Part shown: positions 1-7,695 of the stretch, piece by piece
Layout of the letters: every line of letters begins with the position of its first letter
Position numbering within the stretch: position 1 is the first letter of the stretch
Assembly (NCBI RefSeq): GCF_019801015.1
Contig: NZ_JAHVJZ010000005.1
Location: 429,407-493,406, forward strand
Length of the DNA stretch: 64,000 nt
Direction: 5' to 3'
Source: Marinobacter nauticus
GTDB lineage: Bacteria; Pseudomonadota; Gammaproteobacteria; Enterobacterales; Shewanellaceae
Translations under genes and position numbers: made by a program
The notes under the pieces: model-generated
Seen by the model: the letters and a program-made list of their open reading frames with translations, nothing else
Databases searched by the model: none
What the model was told of the DNA's origin: nothing

Positions 1-1110
1 AAGCTGAAAGAGAGCACGGTGCTGTTTTCCTGGCAGGGACCGGAAGGGATGATCGGCCCATTCAGCCTGCTGCCACCCACCGTTCCCCGCCTGCCCAATA
101 CTGCGGTGATCCCGGTCCTGGATCCCCGTCAGAAAAAGATTCTGCTGTTCACTTCCGGCCTGGCGGACACCCGCTATGGCCCGGTGATGGTGGCGGTCTC
201 TACCCAACAGCTCAGCCGCCTTAATGAACAGTTTGTGCAAACCGCAGCCGTCGCCAGCAGTGCCACGCTGTTGCTGACTCTCGCCCTTGGCTACCTGTTT
301 GCCCGTCGCCAGTTGCGCCGCCTGCGCCAGTTCAACCAGCTGGCTGAACGGGTCGAGCAGGGGCAGTTGGACGCCCGCCTGCCGTTCCGGGCAGATGGCG
401 ATGAGTTTGATCAGCTGGCACGCCATTTTAACCGGGTACTGAACAACCTCACCGCCAGCCTGGAAACGGTTCAGGGCATCAGTGACAACATCGCTCATGA
501 CCTCCGCACCCCGCTGACCCGGCTGCGGCTGGGACTGGAGCAGCGACTGGACGCCGACCCGTCGCTGGGCCATGAACTGGAGCAACTGGACACCATTCTG
601 GCCACCTTTGAGGCGATGCTGGCACTGACCCGGCTGGAAAAAGGCCAGCGCCAGATTGAGCGAGTCCCGGTGGACCTGGCTGCCATGGCCGCGGATCTGG
701 TGGAGATGATGCAGCCCGCCGCCGAACTTCATGAGCAACATCTGGTGATTCAGGGGCCGCTGGAACGGCCGGTAGAGGGCGATCGCAATCTGCTGTTTCA
801 GGCCCTGTTCAATCTGGTGGATAACGCCATCAAGTACGCCGGCACCGGGGCCATCATCACCCTGAGTGCGGATGAAGAGGGCATTACCGTGGCCGATAAT
901 GGCCCCGGCGTCAGCCCGGCAGAACAGGAAAAGCTGACTCAGCGCCTTTACCGCGGCGACGCCAGCCGCCAGCAGCCGGGATTGGGGCTGGGCCTGGCCA
1001 TGGTCAGGGCGATCTGCCATGCCCATGGCGGCAGCGTTCACATCGCCTCCAACCACCCGGGCCTTCGCATCACCCTGGATCTGCCCAGAAACGGCGACCC
1101 GCGGCTATAA
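1..1110 (+). CDS. Sensor histidine kinase, 5' end outside window
   Basis: The reading frame is open from base 1, so the N-terminus is missing. What remains has the end of a periplasmic sensor part, a membrane segment around bases 240-300 (VASSATLLLTLALGYLF), a HAMP linker, the H-box (SDNIAHDLRTPLTRLR, histidine the presumed phosphorylation site), an N-box (NLVDNAIKYA) and glycine boxes (DNGPGV, GLGLGLAMV). It is therefore an inner-membrane two-component kinase that autophosphorylates and passes phosphate to a response regulator. The regulator is expected upstream, outside the window. The stimulus cannot be told from the sequence. Confidence 0.9.
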   Translation, partial: KLKESTVLFSWQGPEGMIGPFSLLPPTVPRLPNTAVIPVLDPRQKKILLFTSGLADTRYGPVMVAVSTQQLSRLNEQFVQTAAVASSATLLLTLALGYLFARRQLRRLRQFNQLAERVEQGQLDARLPFRADGDEFDQLARHFNRVLNNLTASLETVQGISDNIAHDLRTPLTRLRLGLEQRLDADPSLGHELEQLDTILATFEAMLALTRLEKGQRQIERVPVDLAAMAADLVEMMQPAAELHEQHLVIQGPLERPVEGDRNLLFQALFNLVDNAIKYAGTGAIITLSADEEGITVADNGPGVSPAEQEKLTQRLYRGDASRQQPGLGLGLAMVRAICHAHGGSVHIASNHPGLRITLDLPRNGDPRL

Positions 1111-1138
1111 TGGCGACCCACCCTGTTTGTGAGTCGCC

Positions 1139-1816
1139 ATGTCCAGCCTGATCCCTACCGTAGAACATCAACATCCCGACTTCTTCGTGGTGCATAAGCC
1201 CGCTGGCGTCCACTTTCACAGCCAGGACGGCTCTCCGGGCCTGGTGGCCCAACTTGAAGGGCAACTGGGTGAATCCCTCTACCCCGTGCACCGGCTGGAC
1301 ACCCCCACTTCCGGCCTGGTGGTGCTGGCCCGCAGCTCAGCAGCGGCTGCCAAACTGACCGAGCGGTTTACGCAGCATCAGGTGGAAAAGCGCTATCTGG
1401 CGCTCTCGGGGCACAAGCCAAAGAAGAAGCAGGGCACCGTCAAAGGCGGGATGGCCAAGGCCCGCCGTGGAGCCTGGAAATTGACCCCGGAGCGGGACAA
1501 CTTCGCCCTGACGCAGTTTGTCAGCCACAGCCTCCGCCCCGGCATTCGTGCCTTTCTGCTGCGCCCCCGCTCCGGCCGAACCCATCAGATCCGCGTTGCC
1601 CTGAAGAGCCTTGGCGCGCCGATTCTGGGGGACGCGCTGTACGGAGGCCAGGAGGCGGACCGCACCTATCTGCACGCCTGGAGTCTGGGTTTCGAGTGGC
1701 AGGGGGAGTGGCAGCAGTTCTGGCTGCCACCTTGTCAGGGAGAGCGCTGGGGAGAGGAGTTGGCCGCACTGCTGGCCCAGTGGCAAGCCGAGGATCCCAG
1801 CTGGCCCCAGAGCTGA
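1139..1816 (+). CDS. RluA-family pseudouridine synthase
   Basis: A 225-residue protein with the RluA/TruC catalytic motif HRLDTPTSG, whose Asp is the catalytic nucleophile of the family, and a C-terminal RSGRTHQIR motif for RNA binding. It has no N-terminal S4 domain. Such enzymes convert uridine to pseudouridine in rRNA or tRNA; the exact target is not deducible. It starts 28 bases after the kinase stop on the same strand, but no operon logic is evident. Family assignment is secure; substrate is unknown. Confidence 0.85.
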   Translation: MSSLIPTVEHQHPDFFVVHKPAGVHFHSQDGSPGLVAQLEGQLGESLYPVHRLDTPTSGLVVLARSSAAAAKLTERFTQHQVEKRYLALSGHKPKKKQGTVKGGMAKARRGAWKLTPERDNFALTQFVSHSLRPGIRAFLLRPRSGRTHQIRVALKSLGAPILGDALYGGQEADRTYLHAWSLGFEWQGEWQQFWLPPCQGERWGEELAALLAQWQAEDPSWPQS

Positions 1817-1856
1817 ATCGCTATACTGCAAGGACACCCACTCCGGAGCCTGCACT

Positions 1857-2021
1857 ATGGACATGAATAAGCTGATATTGGTGATCCTGGCCATTCTGCT
1901 GCCGCCGGTGGCGGTGTTCCTTCATCGGGGAATGGGCAAAGACCTGGTGCTCAATATCCTGCTCTGTCTGTTTTTCTGGCTGCCTGGCGTGCTTCACGCT
2001 CTGTACGTCATCACCCGCTAG
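1857..2021 (+). CDS. YqaE/Pmp3-family small membrane protein
   Basis: A 54-residue protein made almost wholly of two hydrophobic helices with the family signature ILLPPVAVFL and the second-helix pattern NILLCLFFWLPGVLHALYV. This matches the UPF0057/Pmp3 proteolipid family, small membrane proteins linked to salt and membrane stress. The ATG at 1857 follows a GGAG about 12 bases upstream; a second ATG two codons later is equally possible. It lies 40 bases after the pseudouridine synthase. Confidence 0.85.
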   Translation: MDMNKLILVILAILLPPVAVFLHRGMGKDLVLNILLCLFFWLPGVLHALYVITR

Positions 2022-2030
2022 AGGTAAAAA

Positions 2031-2470
2031 ACCACCTGCATAGCAGGTGGCTTTGACTCGGCCCCCTTTAAGGGGGCTGCTTAGTTCTCGGGGTTGCCAA
2101 AGGCATGAACAGATAGTGCTCCACTCACCTCCTTTGCCGGGACGGCCCGGCGGCCGCCAGAAGGGCTTCGCCCCTCTGGACTCCCCTTTGCCTCCGGCGC
2201 AGCGAAAGCCCCTCGCTCCCACTCCTTCCCATTTCGGCACCGGCCAGACTCGCTTCCATGCTCGGCTGGCCGCTCGAGCCTTCCCTGGCTCTCGGCCTCA
2301 TTCCCAGTCGTTCCCGCTCGGCGCTGCGAGTCGGCGCATGTGGACGGCTTACGCCGTGAGGGTCTGGTGCATGCCTCTCCTTTTTTGTGCACCGGCTTTC
2401 AATCCGTCTCTTAGCAGTACTCTTCGGGCAAAGCCCAGAGCAAGCGATCACCACCTCCATAGGAGGTGGT
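2031..2470. repeat. Hairpin-bounded non-coding block, possible IS200/IS605-derived MITE
   Basis: The 512-base gap between YqaE and moeB contains no convincing gene. It is bounded by two near-identical hairpins: CCACCTGC-ATA-GCAGGTGG at 2032-2050 and ACCACCTCC-ATA-GGAGGTGGT at 2450-2470. A third palindrome, GCCCCCTT-T-AAGGGGGC, lies at 2061-2077. Matched subterminal hairpins with a three-base loop are typical of IS200/IS605-type ends, so this may be a non-autonomous relative without transposase. That origin is inference; no tnpA or tnpB is visible and the interior is GC-rich and unstructured to the eye. Confidence 0.4.
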
Positions 2471-2483
2471 TTAGGGATGACAA

Positions 2484-2511
2484 CAAAAACGCCAGCCCGA
2501 AGGCTGGCGTT
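2484..2511 (-). terminator. Rho-independent terminator after moeB
   Basis: Stem AACGCCAGCC / GGCTGGCGTT (2488-2497 and 2502-2511) followed on the minus strand by a T-rich tract; it lies 22 bases beyond the moeB stop. Confidence 0.8.
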
Positions 2512-2533
2512 GTGGCGACGATAAGACCGGGAT

Positions 2534-3283
2534 TCAACCGCAGATCGGGCAACCGGGGCGCTTCGGCAACCCCATTTCACGAAACTCCATGGTCATGGCA
2601 TCGATCATCAGGATGCGGCCCGACAATGTACGCCCCATGCCGGAAATCTGCTTAACCGCTTCGGTGGCCTGAAGGCAGCCCACCATCCCCACCACCGGCG
2701 CCAGAATCCCGCTTTCAACGCAGGACAGTTGCTGGTCACCAAACAGGCTGGCAAAACACTGGTAGCAGGGCTTGTCATCGGCATAGTCGAACACCGTCAC
2801 CAACCCTTCCATGCGAATCGCCGCAGCGGAGATCAGCGGCACTTTGGCCTCGAAGCAGAACCGGTTGAGCAGCTCCCGGGTCATCAGGTTGTCGGTGCAA
2901 TCCAGCACGACGTCGTGCTTTGCCACCGCCTCGGCCAGCTCCGGCTCATCCAGCAGACGATCCACCGCGTGGATACGGACATGGGGATTCAGACCGGACA
3001 GCTCTTCTGCCGCCGATAACGCTTTATTGATGCCGATGCGGCTGTCCCGGTGCAGCACCTGACGCTGCAGATTGGACAGCTCCACATGGTCAAAATCCAC
3101 CAGGGTGATTTCGCCGATCCCGGCCGTCACCAGGTACTGTGCCGCAGCACAACCCAGTCCACCGGCACCGAGCACCAAGGCTTTGGCCTGTTTCAGTGCT
3201 TCCTGGCCATCCATATCAAAGGCCCGGATGACGATCTGACGGTTGTAGCGCAGCAGCTCCTGATCGGACAGGATGTCGTCCAT
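2534..3283 (-). CDS. moeB: Molybdopterin-synthase adenylyltransferase MoeB
   Basis: MoeB adenylates the C-terminal glycine of MoaD so that it can be sulfurated during molybdopterin synthesis. The 249-residue protein has the Rossmann ATP-binding motif VLGAGGLGCAAAQYL, the RYNRQI start typical of E1-like enzymes, and two CxxC pairs (CYQC and CPIC) for structural zinc. Its ATG overlaps the moeA stop by one base (TAATG), so the two genes are translationally coupled. It is the last gene before a terminator. Confidence 0.95.
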   Translation of the reverse strand: MDDILSDQELLRYNRQIVIRAFDMDGQEALKQAKALVLGAGGLGCAAAQYLVTAGIGEITLVDFDHVELSNLQRQVLHRDSRIGINKALSAAEELSGLNPHVRIHAVDRLLDEPELAEAVAKHDVVLDCTDNLMTRELLNRFCFEAKVPLISAAAIRMEGLVTVFDYADDKPCYQCFASLFGDQQLSCVESGILAPVVGMVGCLQATEAVKQISGMGRTLSGRILMIDAMTMEFREMGLPKRPGCPICG

Positions 3284-4527
3284 TACAAACCTCCCAGCAC
3301 GGCGTTGAAGGGCTCCACCGTGACCAGACTGCCGGCGGCGGTATCGCCCTGCTCCCGCGGCAGGATGATAAAGCAGTTGGCCCGGCTCATGGAGGTGGTC
3401 ATATCGGAGCCCTGGGCACCGGTGGAGGTCACGATCAGGGAGCCATCTTCCGTCCGGGACAGGATCCCGCGCTGGTACTCCTGACGACCCGGCGCCTTGC
3501 GCAGGTTGTCCTGCAGGCGGGCTTCCAGCAGCGGTGCATCTTTGGCGGGCTCACCGGCCAGATGGTTCAGCAACGGCTGCACCAGCTCATAGCAGGTCAC
3601 CATGGAGGAAACCGGGTTACCCGGCAGGCCACAAAACCAGGCATTGGGGAGACGGCCGAATGCAAACGGTTTACCGGGTTTGATGGCCAGCTTCCAGAAG
3701 CTGATTTTGCCCATCTCATCCAACACCACCTTGATGAAGTCCGCTTCGCCAACGGAAACCCCACCGGAGGTGATCACCACATCCGCCTCGGCATCGGCAC
3801 GACGGAAAGCTTCGCGCACCAGCTCAAGATCATCCGGAATCACGCCCAGATCCCGCACCTCGCAGCCCATCGCCTGCAACATGGTGCGCAGAGCATGGCG
3901 GTTGGAGTCGTAGATATCACCAGGCGCCAGCTCGGTGCCCGGCGCTTTCAGTTCATCACCCGTGGAAAACAGTGCCACCGTCAATTTGGGGCGCACCGGC
4001 ACGTCAGCCACGCCAACGGTCGCCAACACGCCCACTTCGCCGGCGCTGATACGGGTACCGGCCTTCAGCACCACGGTACCGGCGGTCAGTTCACTGCCAC
4101 GGCCACGCACAAAGTGACCCTCCCGCACGCTTTCGGTAAAGCGCACCTGGTCACCCTCCACCTGCACCACTTCCTGCATCACGATGCTGTCCAGCCCTTC
4201 AGGCAGAGCGGCGCCGGTCATGATCCGCACGCATTGGCCCGGGCCACACTCGCCCGCATAAGGGGCACCAGCGAAGGCTTTGCCTGCCACAGTCAGGGTG
4301 ACCCCTTCTGCCACTTCGGCGGCACGCACGGCGTATCCGTCCATGGCAGAGTTGTCGAACGGGGGCAGATCGATGGCTGCGGCGATGTCGCGGGACAGTA
4401 CCCGGCCAGGGCTCTGCTCCAGTGACACCCACTCCTCCCCATCCAGCGGAGCAACCTGCTCCCGCATCCGGAGCAAGGCATCAGCGGGCAACATCAGCCC
4501 GGGTTGGCTACAGCAATCGTGACTCAT
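3283..4527 (-). CDS. moeA: Molybdopterin molybdenumtransferase MoeA
   Basis: MoeA inserts molybdenum into adenylated molybdopterin, the last step of basic molybdenum cofactor synthesis. The 414-residue length is normal for the family. Signatures include the N-terminal substrate-binding loop (LPPFDNSAMDGYAV), the MoCF region SGGVSVGEADF and the PGNPVSS motif. It is first in a moeA-moeB operon on the minus strand. Confidence 0.95.
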   Translation of the reverse strand: MSHDCCSQPGLMLPADALLRMREQVAPLDGEEWVSLEQSPGRVLSRDIAAAIDLPPFDNSAMDGYAVRAAEVAEGVTLTVAGKAFAGAPYAGECGPGQCVRIMTGAALPEGLDSIVMQEVVQVEGDQVRFTESVREGHFVRGRGSELTAGTVVLKAGTRISAGEVGVLATVGVADVPVRPKLTVALFSTGDELKAPGTELAPGDIYDSNRHALRTMLQAMGCEVRDLGVIPDDLELVREAFRRADAEADVVITSGGVSVGEADFIKVVLDEMGKISFWKLAIKPGKPFAFGRLPNAWFCGLPGNPVSSMVTCYELVQPLLNHLAGEPAKDAPLLEARLQDNLRKAPGRQEYQRGILSRTEDGSLIVTSTGAQGSDMTTSMSRANCFIILPREQGDTAAGSLVTVEPFNAVLGGL

Positions 4528-4608
4528 CGGCTTGTCTCAGTTTCCACGGGTTTGCCGGACATTATGCCACCACCAGCGCATTGTGCTGCCACATCGATCA
4601 ACAAAGCC

Positions 4609-4636
4609 TTGCATTGAACGCGGCTCTGCCTATAAT
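4609..4636 (+). promoter_or_regulatory. Sigma-70-type promoter of the yhhQ operon
   Basis: A -35-like TTGCAT (4609-4614) is separated by 16 bases from a perfect TATAAT (4631-4636). This places transcription start near 4643 and gives a leader of about 70 bases that contains a GCTGGC/GCCAGC hairpin (4647-4662) and the riboswitch-like element. Confidence 0.6.
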
Positions 4637-4670
4637 TTCGCCCCTCGCTGGCCTCCGCCAGCACCCAACG

Positions 4671-4708
4671 CAGTTCGGGTTCCCTCACCCCGTTAACCAA
4701 AAAGGTGA
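4671..4708 (+). promoter_or_regulatory. preQ1-I-type riboswitch upstream of yhhQ
   Basis: The leader has a short P1 stem CGGG/CCCG (4676-4679 with 4689-4692), a pyrimidine-rich loop TTCCCTCAC, and the A-rich tail TTAACCAAAAAGG whose final AGG can pair with the loop CCT to make the family's H-type pseudoknot. The tail runs into the Shine-Dalgarno AAAGGTGA just before the ATG at 4714, so ligand binding would be expected to block ribosome access. preQ1 riboswitches are known upstream of yhhQ-type transporters, which fits the gene. Confidence 0.7.
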
Positions 4709-4713
4709 CATTG

Positions 4714-5376
4714 ATGCTTTCCCTGACCGACGCGCAAATGAAGCGCGCCCTGGCCATTTTGGTCAGCTTTCACATTCTGATCATCGCCTCCAGCAACTTC
4801 CTGGTGCAGCTGCCGTTCCAACTGTTTGGCTACCACACCACCTGGGGCGCGTTTTCTTTTCCCTTCGTTTATCTGGCCACCGACCTGACGGTGCGGATCT
4901 TCGGTGCACCCGCAGCCCGCCGCATTATCTTTGGTGCCATGTTCCCCGCGCTGGTGATCTCCTATCTGGTCTCCGTGATCTGGCATAACGGCGAGTTTGT
5001 CGGCCTGGCCGGTCTGAGTGAGTTCAACACCTTTGTGGCGCGCATCGCCCTGGCCAGTTTTGCTGCCTATCTGTTCGGCCAGCTGATGGACATCAAGGTG
5101 TTCGCCAAACTGCGCCAACAGGCGGCCTGGTTTGTGGCTCCGGCGGCCTCAACGGTGATCGGCAACTTTGTCGACACAGCCGTGTTCTTCTCGGTGGCGT
5201 TCTATGCCAGCACCGATCCCTTTATGGCCGAACATTGGGTGGAAATTGCGACGGTGGACTATTTCTTCAAACTGGCCATCAGCCTGTTGCTGTTTTTGCC
5301 GGCTTACGGCGTGCTTTTGAAGCTGTTGACCGATAGGATCCTGCGCCAGAACCCACAACAACACCCTCTGGCCTGA
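4714..5376 (+). CDS. yhhQ: Queuosine precursor transporter YhhQ
   Basis: A 220-residue inner-membrane protein with about six hydrophobic helices and the COG1738 pattern (VYLATDLTVRIFG in the first half, FVDTAVFF in the second). YhhQ-family proteins import preQ0/preQ1 for queuosine synthesis. The ATG at 4714 is preferred to an in-frame GTG at 4705 because it lies five bases after AGGTGA. A preQ1-like riboswitch directly upstream supports the function. It overlaps the next gene by one base. Confidence 0.9.
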   Translation: MLSLTDAQMKRALAILVSFHILIIASSNFLVQLPFQLFGYHTTWGAFSFPFVYLATDLTVRIFGAPAARRIIFGAMFPALVISYLVSVIWHNGEFVGLAGLSEFNTFVARIALASFAAYLFGQLMDIKVFAKLRQQAAWFVAPAASTVIGNFVDTAVFFSVAFYASTDPFMAEHWVEIATVDYFFKLAISLLLFLPAYGVLLKLLTDRILRQNPQQHPLA

Positions 5377-6029
5377 TGAGCACTGCGCAACACTTTGATT
5401 CCGCCTGGCAGCAACGCTGCCGTGACTGGGCCGCCGCCGCAGGCAGCGACGGCGCCCATGACCTGACCCACATCGAACGGGTGGTGGCCACCGCCACCCG
5501 ACTGGGCTGCGAAGCCCGGGCGAATCTGGATGTGATTCTGCCGGCCGCCTGGCTCCATGACGTGGTGCTGGTCGACAAGCGAGACCCTCGCCGCAGCCAG
5601 GCCTCCGTGCTCAGCGCCGACAAAGCGGTTGAGCTGCTGGCAGAAGCCGGCTACCCCAGCCAGTATCTGGAAGCGATCCATCACGCCATTGCGGCGCACA
5701 GCTGGTCGGCGGGCATTGAACCCACCAGCCTGGAAGCGCAGATCGTGCAGGACGCGGATCGTCTCGATGCGCTGGGGGCCATCGGTCTGTCCCGCTGTCT
5801 GATGCTGGGCGGCCAGTGGAACCGCGCGCTCTATCACGATGCCGACCCGCTGGGTCAGAGCCGTGAATGGGACGACAACCAGTACAACCTGGACCACCTG
5901 TTTATTAAGCTGCAGCACCTGCCTGGCCAATTGCGCACCGATGCCGGCCGCGCAGAGGGTGAACGCCGCTGGGCGTGGATGCAGGGCTACCTGGACCAAT
6001 TGGCTCTGGAACTCGGAGTAGAAGCATGA
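5376..6029 (+). CDS. HD-domain phosphohydrolase
   Basis: A 217-residue single-domain protein with the metal-binding HD residues in order: HDLTHIERV (first His), AAWLHDVV (HD pair) and QDADRLDALGAIG (distal Asp). This resembles the YedJ/YpgQ group of small HD hydrolases, probable nucleotide phosphohydrolases. The start codon overlaps the yhhQ stop and its own stop overlaps the next start, so it is the middle gene of a tight three-gene operon. The substrate is unknown. Confidence 0.85.
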   Translation: MSTAQHFDSAWQQRCRDWAAAAGSDGAHDLTHIERVVATATRLGCEARANLDVILPAAWLHDVVLVDKRDPRRSQASVLSADKAVELLAEAGYPSQYLEAIHHAIAAHSWSAGIEPTSLEAQIVQDADRLDALGAIGLSRCLMLGGQWNRALYHDADPLGQSREWDDNQYNLDHLFIKLQHLPGQLRTDAGRAEGERRWAWMQGYLDQLALELGVEA

Positions 6030-6472
6030 TTCGACAGACCTATCGCACCGGCACCATCGACGAGGTGGTGGCACTGAGCCAACAGATCCCGGAATTTGAT
6101 AACCCCTACCAGGCTGACGTGTACCAGGCGCGTCTGAGCGACACGACGCACCTGATCCAGATTGCTGAAGTGGAGGGCGAAGCGGCGGGCTTCAAGGTGG
6201 GCTACCAGCTTGAAGACGGCGTGTTTTACTCCTGGATGGGCGGCATCCTGCCGGACTTCCGGGCGCTGGGTCTGGCTTCAGAGATGCTGAAGGCGCAGGA
6301 AGCCTGGGCAGTCGGACAGGGTTATCACAGCCTGAAGGTGAAAAGCCGCAATCGCTACGCCACCATGGTGGCGATGTTGCTGCGCCACGGCTATCAGATT
6401 GAACACTTTGAGCCGAAAGGGGATACGGTGGCGGACCACCGCATCCATCTGCACAAAAATCTGAAAAAATAG
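6026..6472 (+). CDS. GNAT-family N-acetyltransferase
   Basis: A 148-residue acetyl-CoA-dependent transferase. The acetyl-CoA loop is seen as PDFRALGLASEMLKAQEAW, a slightly atypical form of the Q/RxxGxG/A motif, followed by the helix pattern and SLKVKSRNRYATMVAMLLRHGY of the C-terminal half. The ATG at 6026 overlaps the preceding stop (ATGA) and has GGAG eight bases upstream. It ends the yhhQ operon. The acetyl acceptor is not predictable. Confidence 0.85.
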   Translation: MIRQTYRTGTIDEVVALSQQIPEFDNPYQADVYQARLSDTTHLIQIAEVEGEAAGFKVGYQLEDGVFYSWMGGILPDFRALGLASEMLKAQEAWAVGQGYHSLKVKSRNRYATMVAMLLRHGYQIEHFEPKGDTVADHRIHLHKNLKK

Positions 6473-6490
6473 GGCGACAACCTTGCAAAG

Positions 6491-6509
6491 GTAAATGATA
6501 TTGATTATC
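6491..6509 (+). promoter_or_regulatory. Fur box
   Basis: The 19 bases match 15 of 19 positions of the Fur consensus GATAATGATAATCATTATC, with ATGATA and ATTATC half-sites intact. The box lies between a -35-like TTGCAA (6483-6488) and a -10-like TATCGT (6506-6511), where bound Fe-Fur would block RNA polymerase. The controlled transcript is the small RNA that follows. Confidence 0.75.
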
Positions 6510-6517
6510 GTTTACTT

Positions 6518-6609
6518 GCGTTCCAATCCGGTGAGCCGCTCACACTCACCACCCAACGCACATTGCTCACACATTCACAGGCCAGCGCTCACACTGGCCT
6601 GTTTTTTTT
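6518..6609 (+). ncRNA. ryhB: RyhB-like iron-responsive small RNA
   Basis: Between the GNAT gene and elbB there is a Fur box, a plausible promoter, and then about 90 bases ending in a rho-independent terminator (AGGCCAG 6579-6585 / CTGGCCT 6594-6600, then eight T). The transcript contains ACATTGCTCACA at 6560-6571, which is identical to the conserved core of enterobacterial RyhB, and it has the same start (GCG), length and core-to-terminator order. RyhB represses mRNAs of iron-using proteins by Hfq-dependent pairing when iron is scarce. The start site is estimated from the promoter. Confidence 0.75.
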
Positions 6610-6613
6610 GCCT

Positions 6614-7273
6614 TCAGGCCTCGCACATCGCCACCACCTGGCGTACCAACTTGTCGATCCCTTCAGCGGCCTCCGTAATGTTGCCAGCCAGCATATAAGC
6701 GGGCGTCGACACCACCTTATGGGTGGTATCCACCACGATCTCTTCTACCGCGCAGGCCTGATGATCGCCACCCAACTGGTTAAAGGCTTCGGCGGTGCCG
6801 GCATCGGTGCCGATAGTGCCCTGCACCCCTTCACCGTAAATCAACGGCAGCATGATCGGCGCAATGCAGAGGAAGCCAGCAGGCTTACCCGCCCTGATAA
6901 AGGCCTGGCACGCTTCCAGCACGTCCCCCTCCACCTGACAACCGGCCCCCGCCACAGCGAAGTCGCACAGGTTCTTGGCTGCGCCAAACCCGCCAGGCAG
7001 AATCACCGCGGCGTGTTCTGACACGTCCAGCGCAGCCAGAGGCTGAATCTCGCCCCGGGCGATGCGTGCGGCTTCCACCAGGATATTTCGGCGTTCGCCT
7101 TCCGCCACTTCGCCGGTCAGATGGTTGACCACATGAAGCTGGTCCCGATCCGGAGCAAAACACTGGTAAGGCACTCCGGCACGGGACAAAGAGAGCAGCG
7201 TCAGCACCGCTTCATGGATTTCGCTGCCGTCAAACACACCGGCACCGCTCAGAATCACTGCGATTGGTTTCAT
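6614..7273 (-). CDS. elbB: ElbB glyoxalase/DJ-1-PfpI family protein
   Basis: A 219-residue member of the DJ-1/PfpI superfamily. It has the typical start AVILSGAGVFDGSEIHEAV, the ILPGGFGAAKNL loop and the nucleophile elbow GFLCIAP with the conserved Cys. E. coli ElbB is a glyoxalase reported to affect isoprenoid synthesis. It is transcribed alone on the minus strand and converges on the small RNA terminator. Confidence 0.9.
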   Translation of the reverse strand: MKPIAVILSGAGVFDGSEIHEAVLTLLSLSRAGVPYQCFAPDRDQLHVVNHLTGEVAEGERRNILVEAARIARGEIQPLAALDVSEHAAVILPGGFGAAKNLCDFAVAGAGCQVEGDVLEACQAFIRAGKPAGFLCIAPIMLPLIYGEGVQGTIGTDAGTAEAFNQLGGDHQACAVEEIVVDTTHKVVSTPAYMLAGNITEAAEGIDKLVRQVVAMCEA

Positions 7274-7330
7274 GGAAGGTCTCCTTTTTATTCCATCATT
7301 TGCGTCATTCTAGTGGTCTATATGACTAAG

Positions 7331-7625
7331 GGTTTTAACAAATTTTTTACCACGGGGTGGACCTGGTTAAATAGTATGCTAAGTTATCCATCGACCTCAG
7401 GAAGGAACCTGTCGTTGTTTCCCCCCTTCCCTGCCGATATCAGTCCGCTGCCAATGTCAATATCCACATTGCTGTGATCGGCCAGATCGCGTCAAGAAGT
7501 TAAGTCAGGATCCTCGCGATCCCGCATGTAGTCTGGGCTTACAGGAAAAACAGAGATCCGGATCACGGATCCAGATCCTTTTGTCCACAACCACTGTTCA
7601 CAAAGTTATCCACAGCTTGATCGCT
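7331..7625. other. GATC- and DnaA-box-rich region upstream of polA
   Basis: The 422 bases between elbB and polA hold no gene. They contain an AT-rich stretch (7331-7351), nine GATC sites between 7477 and 7622, a perfect DnaA box TTATCCACA at 7606-7614, and near-matches TTGTCCACA (7581-7589) and ATATCCACA (7460-7468); a weaker TTATCCATC lies at 7384-7392. This combination resembles oriC architecture, but polA is not the usual neighbour of oriC. A DnaA- and SeqA-sensitive polA control region or a DnaA-titration site is equally possible. Confidence 0.4.
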
Positions 7626-7695
7626 GGGCTTTCCCCTGCCTGACCACTGGCGAAAAAGCCCGGTTACTGGCATCCTAATCGCCTCATATCCACTG

